Assembly: GCA_964448405.1 (NCBI GenBank)
Contig: CAYUVW010000032.1
Location: 1-13,558 of the forward strand
From: DAORHV01 sp964448405
GTDB taxonomy: Bacteria > Patescibacteriota > Gracilibacteria > Peribacterales > Peribacteraceae
DNA length: 13,558 bases
Direction: 5' to 3'
Shown here: positions 6,692-12,567 of the stretch, in pieces
Layout of the letters: every line of letters begins with the position of its first letter
How positions within the stretch are numbered: position 1 is the stretch's first letter
The notes under the pieces: generated by a model
Told to the model about the DNA's origin: nothing
Databases searched by the model: none
Seen by the model: the letters and a program-made list of their open reading frames with translations, nothing else
Program-made: the position numbers and the translations under genes

Positions 6692-7165
6692 CTACAAAGG
6701 GCGGCGCAAGTGCTTGATCTCCTTGGTGCGGTCGGTGATCAGAATGCCTTCTAGGTGGTCTACTTCGTGTTGTACCACGCGCGCGTCGAAGCCGCTGAGC
6801 TTGCGTTCGTGCTTCTTGCCATCCACGGACTGGAACCTCAGCACGATGTCGATATGGCGCGGCACGTCCACCCACACGTTGGGCAGACTCAGGCAGCCCT
6901 CTTCCATGACGTCCATTTCCTCGCTTGTCCAAAGAATTTCGGGATTGATGAGTGCAACCAGTCTTTTGCGTTCCAGCATGATGATGCATACCCGCTCCAT
7001 GCGGTTCACTTGCGGCGCGGCCAGCCCTGCGCCCTTGGCTTTCACCGTCGTATCGATCATGTCCTTCAATAACTTCAGGACGTCCTTGGTGATTTTAGGC
7101 ACTTTTTTGGTTTTGCCGCGCAAGATTGGAGCATCGGCGCCGATGACGATCGGAAGAACGGCCAT
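6692..7165 (-). CDS. def: Peptide deformylase
   Basis: Removes the formyl group from the N-terminal methionine of nascent proteins. The 157-residue length is normal. All three family motifs are present: GAGLAAPQ (45-52, motif GxGLAAxQ), EGCLSLP (89-95) and QHEVDHLEG (132-140, motif HExxH). The metal ligands are Cys91, His133 and His137 and the catalytic acid is Glu134. The protein ends shortly after the HExxH helix in a basic tail (KEIKHLRRPL). The start at 7165 directly follows TAGAATGCGCGC, so the mRNA is probably leaderless and no Shine-Dalgarno exists. It lies between the exonuclease gene and gatB on the same strand. Confidence 0.97.
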   Translation of the reverse strand: MAVLPIVIGADAPILRGKTKKVPKITKDVLKLLKDMIDTTVKAKGAGLAAPQVNRMERVCIIMLERKRLVALINPEILWTSEEMDVMEEGCLSLPNVWVDVPRHIDIVLRFQSVDGKKHERKLSGFDARVVQHEVDHLEGILITDRTKEIKHLRRPL

Positions 7166-7171
7166 GCGCGC

Positions 7172-7177
7172 ATTCTA
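7172..7177 (-). promoter_or_regulatory. -10 hexamer of def
   Basis: On the minus strand TAGAAT ends 6 nt (GCGCGC) before the def ATG, the clearest leaderless arrangement in the window. I see no good -35 hexamer at 16-18 nt. Confidence 0.55.
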
Positions 7178-7211
7178 GAAGGACTCTGCTGCAGATGCAC
7201 GCTCAGAGAAC

Positions 7212-7271
7212 ATCCCAAAAAATCAAATGCCAAATCAAAAAAATGCGGTGTGAGATTTGGAGTTTTGGGAT
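7212..7271. repeat. AT-rich nested inverted repeat in the def/exonuclease spacer
   Basis: ATCCCAAAA (7212-7220) pairs perfectly with TTTTGGGAT (7263-7271), and inside it CCAAATC (7230-7236) pairs with GATTTGG (7254-7260). It lies 10 nt beyond the exonuclease stop on the minus strand and may serve as its terminator, although there is no U-run outside the stem. The complement (AAATCCCAAAACTCCAAA) closely resembles the spacer at 5121-5138, so this is probably one copy of a dispersed intergenic repeat. Confidence 0.55.
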
Positions 7272-7280
7272 TTCGTGTTT

Positions 7281-7862
7281 TTACCTTGCCATAGCCCGAA
7301 TGCTGGCTGCCTCACGCAACTCATCAATCGAACCGATATTGCCCTTCGCAAGCATGCGCAGCAGCGCATGGGCCGTCAGAATCACGTCCGGCAGTGCGCG
7401 ATGACGGTTCTGCGGCAGCTGCAAATTCAAACGGCGAGAGACGGCATCCAGACTGTGGCCGAACTCCTGCGGGAACGTTCGCTGGCTCAGACGCATGGTG
7501 CAGAAGCATTCCGGCAAATCGAGGTAGCCCCAGCAAAATTCCTTCTCGCAATCCAAAAAGCTCATATCGAATGCGGCGTTGTGGGCAACCAAAAACGAGC
7601 CTTGGGCAAACTCCAAAAACTTGGGTAGCACCTGGTCGATGGTCGGGGCGCTTTGCACCAACTCGTCGCTGATTTTATTCACCTGCTTTGCTTCCCATGG
7701 GATTTGGCGCTCAGGGTTCACCAGCGAAACGAACGTACGTGTTTCGTCGATTTGTCCGTTCTCCACCCGCAGTCCGGCGATTTCGATGATCCTGTGGCCT
7801 TTGCGCGGTTCGAGACCAGTGGTTTCAACGTCGAAAACGGTGAACGAAGGCATGGAAGACAT
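7281..7862 (-). CDS. DnaQ-family (DEDDh) 3'-5' exonuclease
   Basis: A stand-alone 193-residue exonuclease of the DNA polymerase III epsilon/PolC type, probably acting in proofreading or nucleic-acid trimming. Exo I is FDVETTG (10-16, Asp11 and Glu13), Exo II is HNAAFD (94-99, Asp99) and Exo III is HRALPD (154-159, His154 and Asp159), so all five DEDDh residues are present. There is no polymerase, helicase or UvrC-like extension, so the partner cannot be told. A second ATG three codons in (MPSFTVFDVE) is an alternative start; the first is used because it sits 8 nt after a -10-like TACCCT. The gene is divergent from nth, with 94 nt between. Confidence 0.9.
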   Translation of the reverse strand: MSSMPSFTVFDVETTGLEPRKGHRIIEIAGLRVENGQIDETRTFVSLVNPERQIPWEAKQVNKISDELVQSAPTIDQVLPKFLEFAQGSFLVAHNAAFDMSFLDCEKEFCWGYLDLPECFCTMRLSQRTFPQEFGHSLDAVSRRLNLQLPQNRHRALPDVILTAHALLRMLAKGNIGSIDELREAASIRAMAR

Positions 7863-7870
7863 ACCTTCGG

Positions 7871-7876
7871 AGGGTA
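7871..7876 (-). promoter_or_regulatory. Possible -10 hexamer of the exonuclease gene
   Basis: On the minus strand TACCCT ends 8 nt before the ATG at 7862. It is a weak match, listed because the spacing repeats that of the other leaderless-looking genes here. Confidence 0.3.
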
Positions 7877-7944
7877 CGATTCCACCTCCGGATTTTCAAG
7901 TGCTACTCCGGCGATCTATGGTCTCCGCGGACTCCTGTGTTCGG

Positions 7945-7950
7945 TACACT
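7945..7950 (+). promoter_or_regulatory. -10 hexamer of nth
   Basis: TACACT ends 6 nt (GTGGGC) before the ATGATG start of nth. There is no clear -35 element and no Shine-Dalgarno, which is consistent with a leaderless transcript divergent from the exonuclease gene. Confidence 0.45.
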
Positions 7951-7956
7951 GTGGGC

Positions 7957-8595
7957 ATGATGAAAATTCCAGTCGATGTCGTGCTGAAAAAACTCAAACG
8001 GCTGTATCCCGATGCCGGTTGCACCCTGGATTGGACCACACCGCTGGAGCTGCTCGTCGCCACCATTCTTTCGGCGCAATGCACGGACAAGCGTGTGAAC
8101 ATCGTCACCAAATCGTTGTTTACAAAATACAAGCAGCCACAGGATTACCTTGCTGTTCCTCAACGCGCACTGGAGCGCGACATTCATTCTTGCGGCACAT
8201 TCCGCATGAAGGCGTTGGCCATTCGGGAAACATGCAAGACGCTCATTGCGAATTTCGGTGGCGAAGTGCCGCGGACCATGGCCGACATGCTCACGCTGCG
8301 TGGCGTGGGTCGTAAGACGGCATCCGTCGTGTTGTCCACGGTGTACGGTATAGAGGAGGGGATCGCGGTGGATACGCATGTGACCCGTATCGCTAAGTTG
8401 TTGGGGCTTACGCGTCACACCGCGCAGGCGAAAATCGAGCGCGACCTTATGCGTATCACGCCCCGACAGGATTGGTCGCTGCTTTCGCACCTTCTTATAG
8501 CGCATGGACGCGCGACCAATGCCGCACGCAATCCGTCGGCGGCGTTGCTGCCATTCTCTCGGCTCAAGCCCGCCAAAAACAAGCTAGCACGCTGA
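7957..8595 (+). CDS. nth: Endonuclease III (DNA glycosylase/AP lyase) lacking the iron-sulfur cysteines
   Basis: Base-excision repair of oxidised pyrimidines. The 212-residue product has LLVATILSAQCTDKRVN (helix-hairpin-helix glycosylase fold), the HhH motif LRGVGRKTASVVL with the catalytic lysine, and VDTHV with the catalytic aspartate. The frame is open upstream to 7579, but homology begins with VVLKKLKRLYP, so the ATGATG at 7957 is used. The C-terminus aligns without gaps to the family [4Fe-4S] loop, yet all four cysteines are replaced. Where E. coli has TCIARKPRCGSC, this protein has TNAARNPSAALL, then PFSRLKPAKN where the fourth cysteine would fall. Catalytic residues are intact, so it is probably an active enzyme without the cluster. 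A stop and weak terminator follow directly. Confidence 0.94.
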   Translation: MMKIPVDVVLKKLKRLYPDAGCTLDWTTPLELLVATILSAQCTDKRVNIVTKSLFTKYKQPQDYLAVPQRALERDIHSCGTFRMKALAIRETCKTLIANFGGEVPRTMADMLTLRGVGRKTASVVLSTVYGIEEGIAVDTHVTRIAKLLGLTRHTAQAKIERDLMRITPRQDWSLLSHLLIAHGRATNAARNPSAALLPFSRLKPAKNKLAR

Positions 8596-8616
8596 TTCTC
8601 CTCTGGAGAGAATTTT
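8595..8616 (+). terminator. Weak intrinsic terminator after nth
   Basis: TCTCC (8597-8601), a TCT loop and GGAGA (8605-8609) form a 5-bp stem; ATTCTC/GAGAAT is an alternative register. A short TTTT follows at 8613-8616. The hairpin starts at the last base of the nth stop codon. Confidence 0.4.
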
Positions 8617-8648
8617 GCGCCAAGTCTGCCATGGTCTTCGCATGGATA

Positions 8649-8657
8649 TGCTAGAAT
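8649..8657 (+). promoter_or_regulatory. Extended -10 promoter of the lipoprotein/dipZ pair
   Basis: TGCTAGAAT is an exact extended -10 (TGn followed by TAGAAT) ending 10 nt before the ATG at 8668. No -35 match is obvious, as is common for extended -10 promoters. It probably drives both 8668-9129 and dipZ. Confidence 0.55.
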
Positions 8658-8667
8658 ACGCGCCGTT

Positions 8668-9129
8668 ATGCGACATGCAGCCTTGGTGATTCTGGGAACG
8701 GCTACTCTCTTGCTCGCGGCATGCTCTTCGCCAGATCCGATTTCCGAAACACCTCCCGCAGAAAGCGATACGTTGGCAGCATCTGGAACCGTGATGAGCG
8801 AGTACGGGGCGATGCACCGTGCCACCGATGTGTTTTATCGTGATTTTGCAGAGGGTGATATCGGCCAAGGTAAACCGGCGGTCCTGTTCTTCTTTCAAGC
8901 CGGAGATGCCTTCTCGCAGCGTAGCGACCGCATTCTGAATCGGTTGTACGGTTCGGGTGCAGCCAACATTTCCACCTACCGCCTGGATGCAGGAACTGCA
9001 TCGGGCATGATGTTGCAATTCACGGTGCTGCTGCCGGATACGTTCGTGGTCGTGAATGGCTCTGGTGCAAAGGTGTCATCGATTCTTCATCCCAACCCCG
9101 TCGAACTTCAGAAGCTTGTGGTTCGTTAA
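8668..9129 (+). CDS. Lipoprotein with a cysteine-less thioredoxin-like fold
   Basis: 153 residues, not matched to a named gene. Residues 1-19 are a lipoprotein signal (MRH, hydrophobic core, lipobox LAAC with Cys19), followed by a Ser/Pro/Glu-rich linker. From about residue 65 the order suggests a thioredoxin fold: GKPAVLFFFQAGDAFSQRSD, where a CxxC motif would normally follow the strand, and LLPDTFVVVNGSGAKVSS, resembling the cis-proline strand and turn. No cysteine remains after Cys19, so it cannot do thiol exchange. The dipZ start follows 11 nt after its stop, so the two are almost certainly cotranscribed; a binding or accessory role beside DipZ is an inference. Confidence 0.8.
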   Translation: MRHAALVILGTATLLLAACSSPDPISETPPAESDTLAASGTVMSEYGAMHRATDVFYRDFAEGDIGQGKPAVLFFFQAGDAFSQRSDRILNRLYGSGAANISTYRLDAGTASGMMLQFTVLLPDTFVVVNGSGAKVSSILHPNPVELQKLVVR

Positions 9130-9140
9130 CCCCCTTTCTC

Positions 9141-10997
9141 ATGACGCTGTTTTTCACCCTGTTCGGTGCCGGCATGCTTACGATTTTGCTGCCCTGCATC
9201 TTGCCGCTCATTCCCATTGTGCTTGGCGTCAGCATTGCCGGACGCAGTAAGTGGCGGCCGCTGTTCACCGTCGGCGGCATGCTCGTCAGTTTCGTGGGGT
9301 TCACGTTCCTGCTGCTCGTTGTCCTCTCGCAATTTGTCGAATTGGCGGATTACATCCGTATTGCCACGTATTATCTGCTGCTGCTGTTCGGCATCGGCTT
9401 CTTGACCGCGAACAAGCCTACGCAATACATCGTGGCAGTATTGGGTGCGTACTTCTTCGTATCGAAGGGCTGGGTCTCGGTCGGCGTTGCCGCCGCGTTC
9501 GGCGTCATCGCCATGGAAATCGGCGGACGCGCCGCTACCCGCATTCAGCAACTGGGTTCCGACGTGCAGGGGAAGGCCCGCAGCGAGTTCGGCGCCGATT
9601 CTCCTCTGACCGCGTTCATCATCGGTCTGACGCTCGGTTTGGTGTGGGTGCCCTGTGCGGGCCCTGCGCTCGGTTTTGCACTCACGCTCGTTCGTGAGCA
9701 GCCCGGACCGTTGGCTGCCGCATATCTGCTGGCGTACGGAGCAGGCACCGCGGTGCCGCTGCTTGTTATTGGGTACGGCGGACAGGCCGCCGTGCACTCG
9801 GTGCGTGTGCTCAGCAAATACAGCGGTTATGTGAAAATGGTCGCAGGTGGCTTGCTTGTCGCTTCAGCGTTGGCATTTCACTTCATGGCGTTCCAACAGC
9901 TGCAGATCTGGCTGATTTCCAACACGCCATTCGGCGATATCGGAACACAATTGGAAGATCGTTTCTTTGGAAAAACATTCGAGGAAGCCCGAAATGGTCA
10001 GTCTGCATCGAGCCTTTCGTCATCAACTGTGACATCTTCCTCCTCCGACCCCATGGATTTGCCCACGCTCCCCAAAATCGTCCGCGCTCCGACCGAATTT
10101 GCCGGTCTTGGCCCCTGGCATAACGGCCCGGCTCTCACGCAGGCCGACCTGAAGGGCAAAGTGGTCCTTGTCGACTTCTGGACGTACAGCTGTATCAACT
10201 GCATCCGCACGCTGCCGTATCTGCGCGGGTACTGGGACAAGTACAAAGACACCGATTCGTTTGTGCTGCTTGGCGTCCACACGCCGGAGTTTGTGTTCGA
10301 GAAGAGCGAGACGAACGTGGCTGCCGCCATCAAGAACCACAAACTGACGTATCCCATCGCTCAGGACAACGACTTCAAGACATGGGATTTGTTCGCCAAC
10401 CGTTACTGGCCGGCCAAGTATCTCATCGATGCCGACGGGTACATTCGTTACACGCATTTTGGCGAGGGCGATTACGAAGAGACCGACAAGGCTATCGCCA
10501 GCCTGTTGTTGGAAGCGGGCGTTGCATTGCCGGAGGGCGCTGGCCAGACCGAAGAGGCCGCCAAGCCGAATGCGGGCATGGAGCGCTCGCCCGAAACGTA
10601 CCTTGGTTCTCGCAGCTGGCCTGCGCTTGGCAACAGTCAGGGTGAGCCGTCTGCCGCACCTGTTACCTATAAAGCTCCGGCTGCCATGACGCTGAACAAG
10701 TACTACCTGGCAGGTACCTGGAAGGTCGTCGATGGCGAACAGCAGACCATGGAGTCCGGAGCCGGAGAAATCCGTATGAAGTTCCTCGGCGGCGAGATCA
10801 ACATGGTGCTGGGTCCCGGTTCCACCAAGAACAAAAAGATGGCCGAAGTGTTTATCGACGGCAAGTCCGTGAAGAAGTTCGATATCAGCCTGTTCGATTC
10901 GTACAACCTATTTACGGGTGCGTACGGCGAGCACGAGCTCATCTTGAAGCTGGAAGGTTCCGGCCTGGAGGCATATGCCTTCACGTTCGGAGGCTAG
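9141..10997 (+). CDS. dipZ: DipZ-type thiol-disulfide protein: CcdA membrane domain, thioredoxin domain and C-terminal domain
   Basis: 618 residues. About 1-255 form a CcdA/DsbD-beta-like membrane domain with several transmembrane helices and its paired cysteines in LLPCILP (Cys19) and WVPCAGP (Cys172); it would pass electrons from cytoplasmic thioredoxin across the membrane. A Ser/Thr-rich linker (285-303) leads to an extracytoplasmic thioredoxin-like domain (about 310-460) with VDFWTYSCINCIRTLPYL, active site Cys351-Ile-Asn-Cys354. After MERSPETYLGS, the last 110 or so residues are a beta-rich domain (YYLAGTWKV, GEHELILKLEG, AYAFTFGG) like the C-terminal domain of mycobacterial DipZ. Likely role: reduction or isomerisation of extracytoplasmic disulfides. 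The ATG follows an all-pyrimidine tract (CCCCCTTTCTC) with no Shine-Dalgarno. Domain order and the CINC motif make this confident. Confidence 0.93.
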   Translation: MTLFFTLFGAGMLTILLPCILPLIPIVLGVSIAGRSKWRPLFTVGGMLVSFVGFTFLLLVVLSQFVELADYIRIATYYLLLLFGIGFLTANKPTQYIVAVLGAYFFVSKGWVSVGVAAAFGVIAMEIGGRAATRIQQLGSDVQGKARSEFGADSPLTAFIIGLTLGLVWVPCAGPALGFALTLVREQPGPLAAAYLLAYGAGTAVPLLVIGYGGQAAVHSVRVLSKYSGYVKMVAGGLLVASALAFHFMAFQQLQIWLISNTPFGDIGTQLEDRFFGKTFEEARNGQSASSLSSSTVTSSSSDPMDLPTLPKIVRAPTEFAGLGPWHNGPALTQADLKGKVVLVDFWTYSCINCIRTLPYLRGYWDKYKDTDSFVLLGVHTPEFVFEKSETNVAAAIKNHKLTYPIAQDNDFKTWDLFANRYWPAKYLIDADGYIRYTHFGEGDYEETDKAIASLLLEAGVALPEGAGQTEEAAKPNAGMERSPETYLGSRSWPALGNSQGEPSAAPVTYKAPAAMTLNKYYLAGTWKVVDGEQQTMESGAGEIRMKFLGGEINMVLGPGSTKNKKMAEVFIDGKSVKKFDISLFDSYNLFTGAYGEHELILKLEGSGLEAYAFTFGG

Positions 10998-11004
10998 GTC
11001 GGTC

Positions 11005-11022
11005 GTCGGTTCACCCGACTTT
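11005..11022. terminator. Weak hairpin between convergent dipZ and the zinc-ribbon gene
   Basis: GTCGG (11005-11009), a TTCAC loop and CCGAC (11015-11019) are followed by TTT on the + strand. It is the only structure in the 34-bp spacer between the two stop codons. Stem and T-run are both short. Confidence 0.3.
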
Positions 11023-11031
11023 GCCTGCGGG

Positions 11032-11202
11032 TTATGCCGGACTGCCGCCGTCGCAGCATGTCTCGCATAATGTTCCGCAACGCGCGCAGAAGCGTTTCAG
11101 TTTTTTATCAATGTATTTGTCCGATGCACAGAGTGGACAGCATTCCCCTGTAACGGCGCAGCGGGTGTCCGTTCGTACTTCCGTGGCGGTTGGCTGCATC
11201 AT
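11032..11202 (-). CDS. Small cysteine-rich, zinc-ribbon-like protein
   Basis: A 56-residue gene below usual length cut-offs. The product starts MMQPTATEVRTDTR and contains nine cysteines (15, 21, 22, 25, 39, 42, 47, 50, 51). CPLC (22-25) and CARC (39-42) are separated by 13 residues, the spacing of a zinc ribbon, with a basic stretch DKKLKR between; CETCC (47-51) follows. The start is the first ATG of an ATGATG pair, 7 nt after TACAAT. An in-frame ATG at 11211 overlaps that hexamer and is rejected. It lies downstream of amt on the same strand, beyond the amt terminator. No function is assigned; metal or nucleic-acid binding is the obvious possibility. The cysteine pattern and promoter are the evidence that it is real; an opposite-strand frame across the same bases lacks any such pattern. 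Confidence 0.75.
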   Translation of the reverse strand: MMQPTATEVRTDTRCAVTGECCPLCASDKYIDKKLKRFCARCGTLCETCCDGGSPA

Positions 11203-11209
11203 GGTCGTC

Positions 11210-11215
11210 ATTGTA
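11210..11215 (-). promoter_or_regulatory. -10 hexamer of the small zinc-ribbon-like gene
   Basis: On the minus strand TACAAT ends 7 nt (GACGACC) before the ATGATG start. At 17 nt further upstream is TTTTAG, within the U-run of the amt terminator. Confidence 0.5.
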
Positions 11216-11231
11216 CGTCCGTTTTCACTTT

Positions 11232-11277
11232 CCTAAAAACGGCCTCGGCGTAGTCCTTTCGGACGAAGCCGGGCCGT
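11232..11277 (-). terminator. Intrinsic terminator of amt
   Basis: On the minus strand ACGGCC-CGGC-TTC-GTCC, a GAAA loop, then GGAC-TAC-GCCG-A-GGCCGT fold into a long stem (one bulged A and a small internal loop) closed by a GNRA tetraloop. A T-run (TTTTTAGGA) follows. It begins 23 nt after the amt stop. The + strand lacks a T-run after the stem, so it acts on the minus strand. Confidence 0.88.
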
Positions 11278-11300
11278 CTGCACATGTGAATGAAGAGCGA

Positions 11301-12506
11301 TTAGAAGTCGTAGGCCTCCTCGCCGTGCAAGGCGCGGTCCAGGCCGTCTTGTTCTTCTTTGGAGTCGATGCTGATTTTCATGAATCCTTTCAGCACCATG
11401 ATGATGAGGTACGTCATCACGAAGCCGTAGACCATGGCGATGAGCGTGCCGTAGATGTTTGCCATGAACAGGGCCGAATTGCCCTCCAGCAAGCCGGAAA
11501 AGCCGCCGACTGCTTTTACGGCAAACACGCCGGTGAGAATGGAGCCGACGATGCCGCCGACACCGTGGCAACCCCACACATCCAGTGCGTCGTCCCAATC
11601 CATCTTCATGCGGAACTTCACCGCGGCGAAACAACAGACGGCCGCAGCGACGCCGATGATCAGCGATGCCTTGGGGTCCACATAACCGGCTGCAGGGGTA
11701 ATGGCGACCAAGCCGGCAACCGCGCCTGTCAGCGCTCCGACCATGCTAGGACGTTTGTCCACCAACCAAGAGAGGAGGAGCCAGGTGACCATCGCCACCG
11801 ATGCAGCGATGTCCGTGTTGGCGAATGCGAGTGCGGCTTGGCCGTTTGCGGCGAGCGCGCTACCCGCGTTGAAACCGTACCAACCGAACCACAGCAAGCC
11901 CACGCCCAGCGCTACGTGCGTGATGTTATGCGGCAGGTGCGACGTATTTCTGCGTTTGCCGAGTGCGAAGACCGATGCCAGTGCGCCCATGCCAGCGCTG
12001 ATGTGCACCACTGTGCCGCCAGCGAAGTCGATGGCGCCCAGCTGTGCGATGAAGCCGCCTCCCCATACCCAGTGGGCGAGCGGGGCGTAGACGAGCAGGC
12101 TCCACAGGACGAGGAAGAATAGGTAACTCTTGAAGTTCATGCGTTCCGTGAATGCGCCGGTGATAAGTGCCGGAGTGATGATGGCGAACATCATCTGGAA
12201 GACGAAGAACGCCAGGAACGGGATGCTCGTGCCGTAGACGGTGTGGGGTTCCATGCCCACGCCGGTGAGCATTGCGAAGTCCATGCCGCCGATAAAGCCG
12301 TTCACGTCGGGGCCGAATACCAGTGTGAACATGATCAATGCCCAGAGCACGGTGACGACACCCATGGAGATGAAGCTTTGCATCATGATGGTCAGCACGT
12401 TCTTGCGCTTCACAAGACCGCCGTAGAAGAAGGCGAGCCCAGGCGTCATGATGGCGACGAGCGCCGCCGAGAGCAGAACGAATGCGGTATTGCCGGTATC
12501 GATCAT
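11301..12506 (-). CDS. amt: Ammonium transporter (Amt/MEP/Rh family)
   Basis: Inner-membrane ammonium channel of 401 residues with about eleven membrane helices. It begins MIDTGNTAFVLLSAALV and MTPGLAFFYGGLV, the usual first helix. The twin pore histidines lie in VVHISAGMGAL and WGCHGVGGIVG. GWYGFNAGSAL and AFTERM are further family landmarks. The cytoplasmic tail EEQDGLDRALHGEEAYDF is the conserved regulatory C-terminus contacted by the PII protein GlnK, although no glnK is in the window. The frame extends upstream to 12596, but that part reads through the glnA terminator and overlaps glnA, so the ATG at 12506 is used. The ATG follows a pure pyrimidine tract with no Shine-Dalgarno. It is downstream of glnA, separated by a terminator. 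Confidence 0.96.
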   Translation of the reverse strand: MIDTGNTAFVLLSAALVAIMTPGLAFFYGGLVKRKNVLTIMMQSFISMGVVTVLWALIMFTLVFGPDVNGFIGGMDFAMLTGVGMEPHTVYGTSIPFLAFFVFQMMFAIITPALITGAFTERMNFKSYLFFLVLWSLLVYAPLAHWVWGGGFIAQLGAIDFAGGTVVHISAGMGALASVFALGKRRNTSHLPHNITHVALGVGLLWFGWYGFNAGSALAANGQAALAFANTDIAASVAMVTWLLLSWLVDKRPSMVGALTGAVAGLVAITPAAGYVDPKASLIIGVAAAVCCFAAVKFRMKMDWDDALDVWGCHGVGGIVGSILTGVFAVKAVGGFSGLLEGNSALFMANIYGTLIAMVYGFVMTYLIIMVLKGFMKISIDSKEEQDGLDRALHGEEAYDF

Positions 12507-12520
12507 GGGGAAGGGGGGAA

Positions 12521-12556
12521 ACAAAAACGCAGCAGCGACGTTACGTCGCTGCTGCG
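12521..12556 (-). terminator. Strong intrinsic terminator (possible attenuator) between glnA and amt
   Basis: CGCAGCAGCGACG (12528-12540) and CGTCGCTGCTGCG (12544-12556) form a perfect 13-bp stem with a 3-nt loop, followed on the minus strand by TTTTTGTTT. It starts 11 nt after the glnA stop and leaves only about 14 nt of pyrimidines before the amt ATG. Confidence 0.9.
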
Positions 12557-12567
12557 GGAAGTTTGGC

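Noticed and set aside
7579..7956. Upstream in-frame extension of nth
   Set aside because: The extension runs antisense through the exonuclease start and through the divergent promoter; Nth homology begins after the ATGATG at 7957.
11021..11236. 71-residue open frame on the plus strand after dipZ
   Set aside because: It overlaps the minus-strand cysteine-rich gene, has no motif, no promoter and no ribosome site, and starts only 24 nt after the dipZ stop.
11190..12122. 310-residue open frame on the plus strand over amt
   Set aside because: Full overlap with amt in antisense; Asp/His/Arg-rich with no membrane or domain signal. It also crosses the amt terminator.
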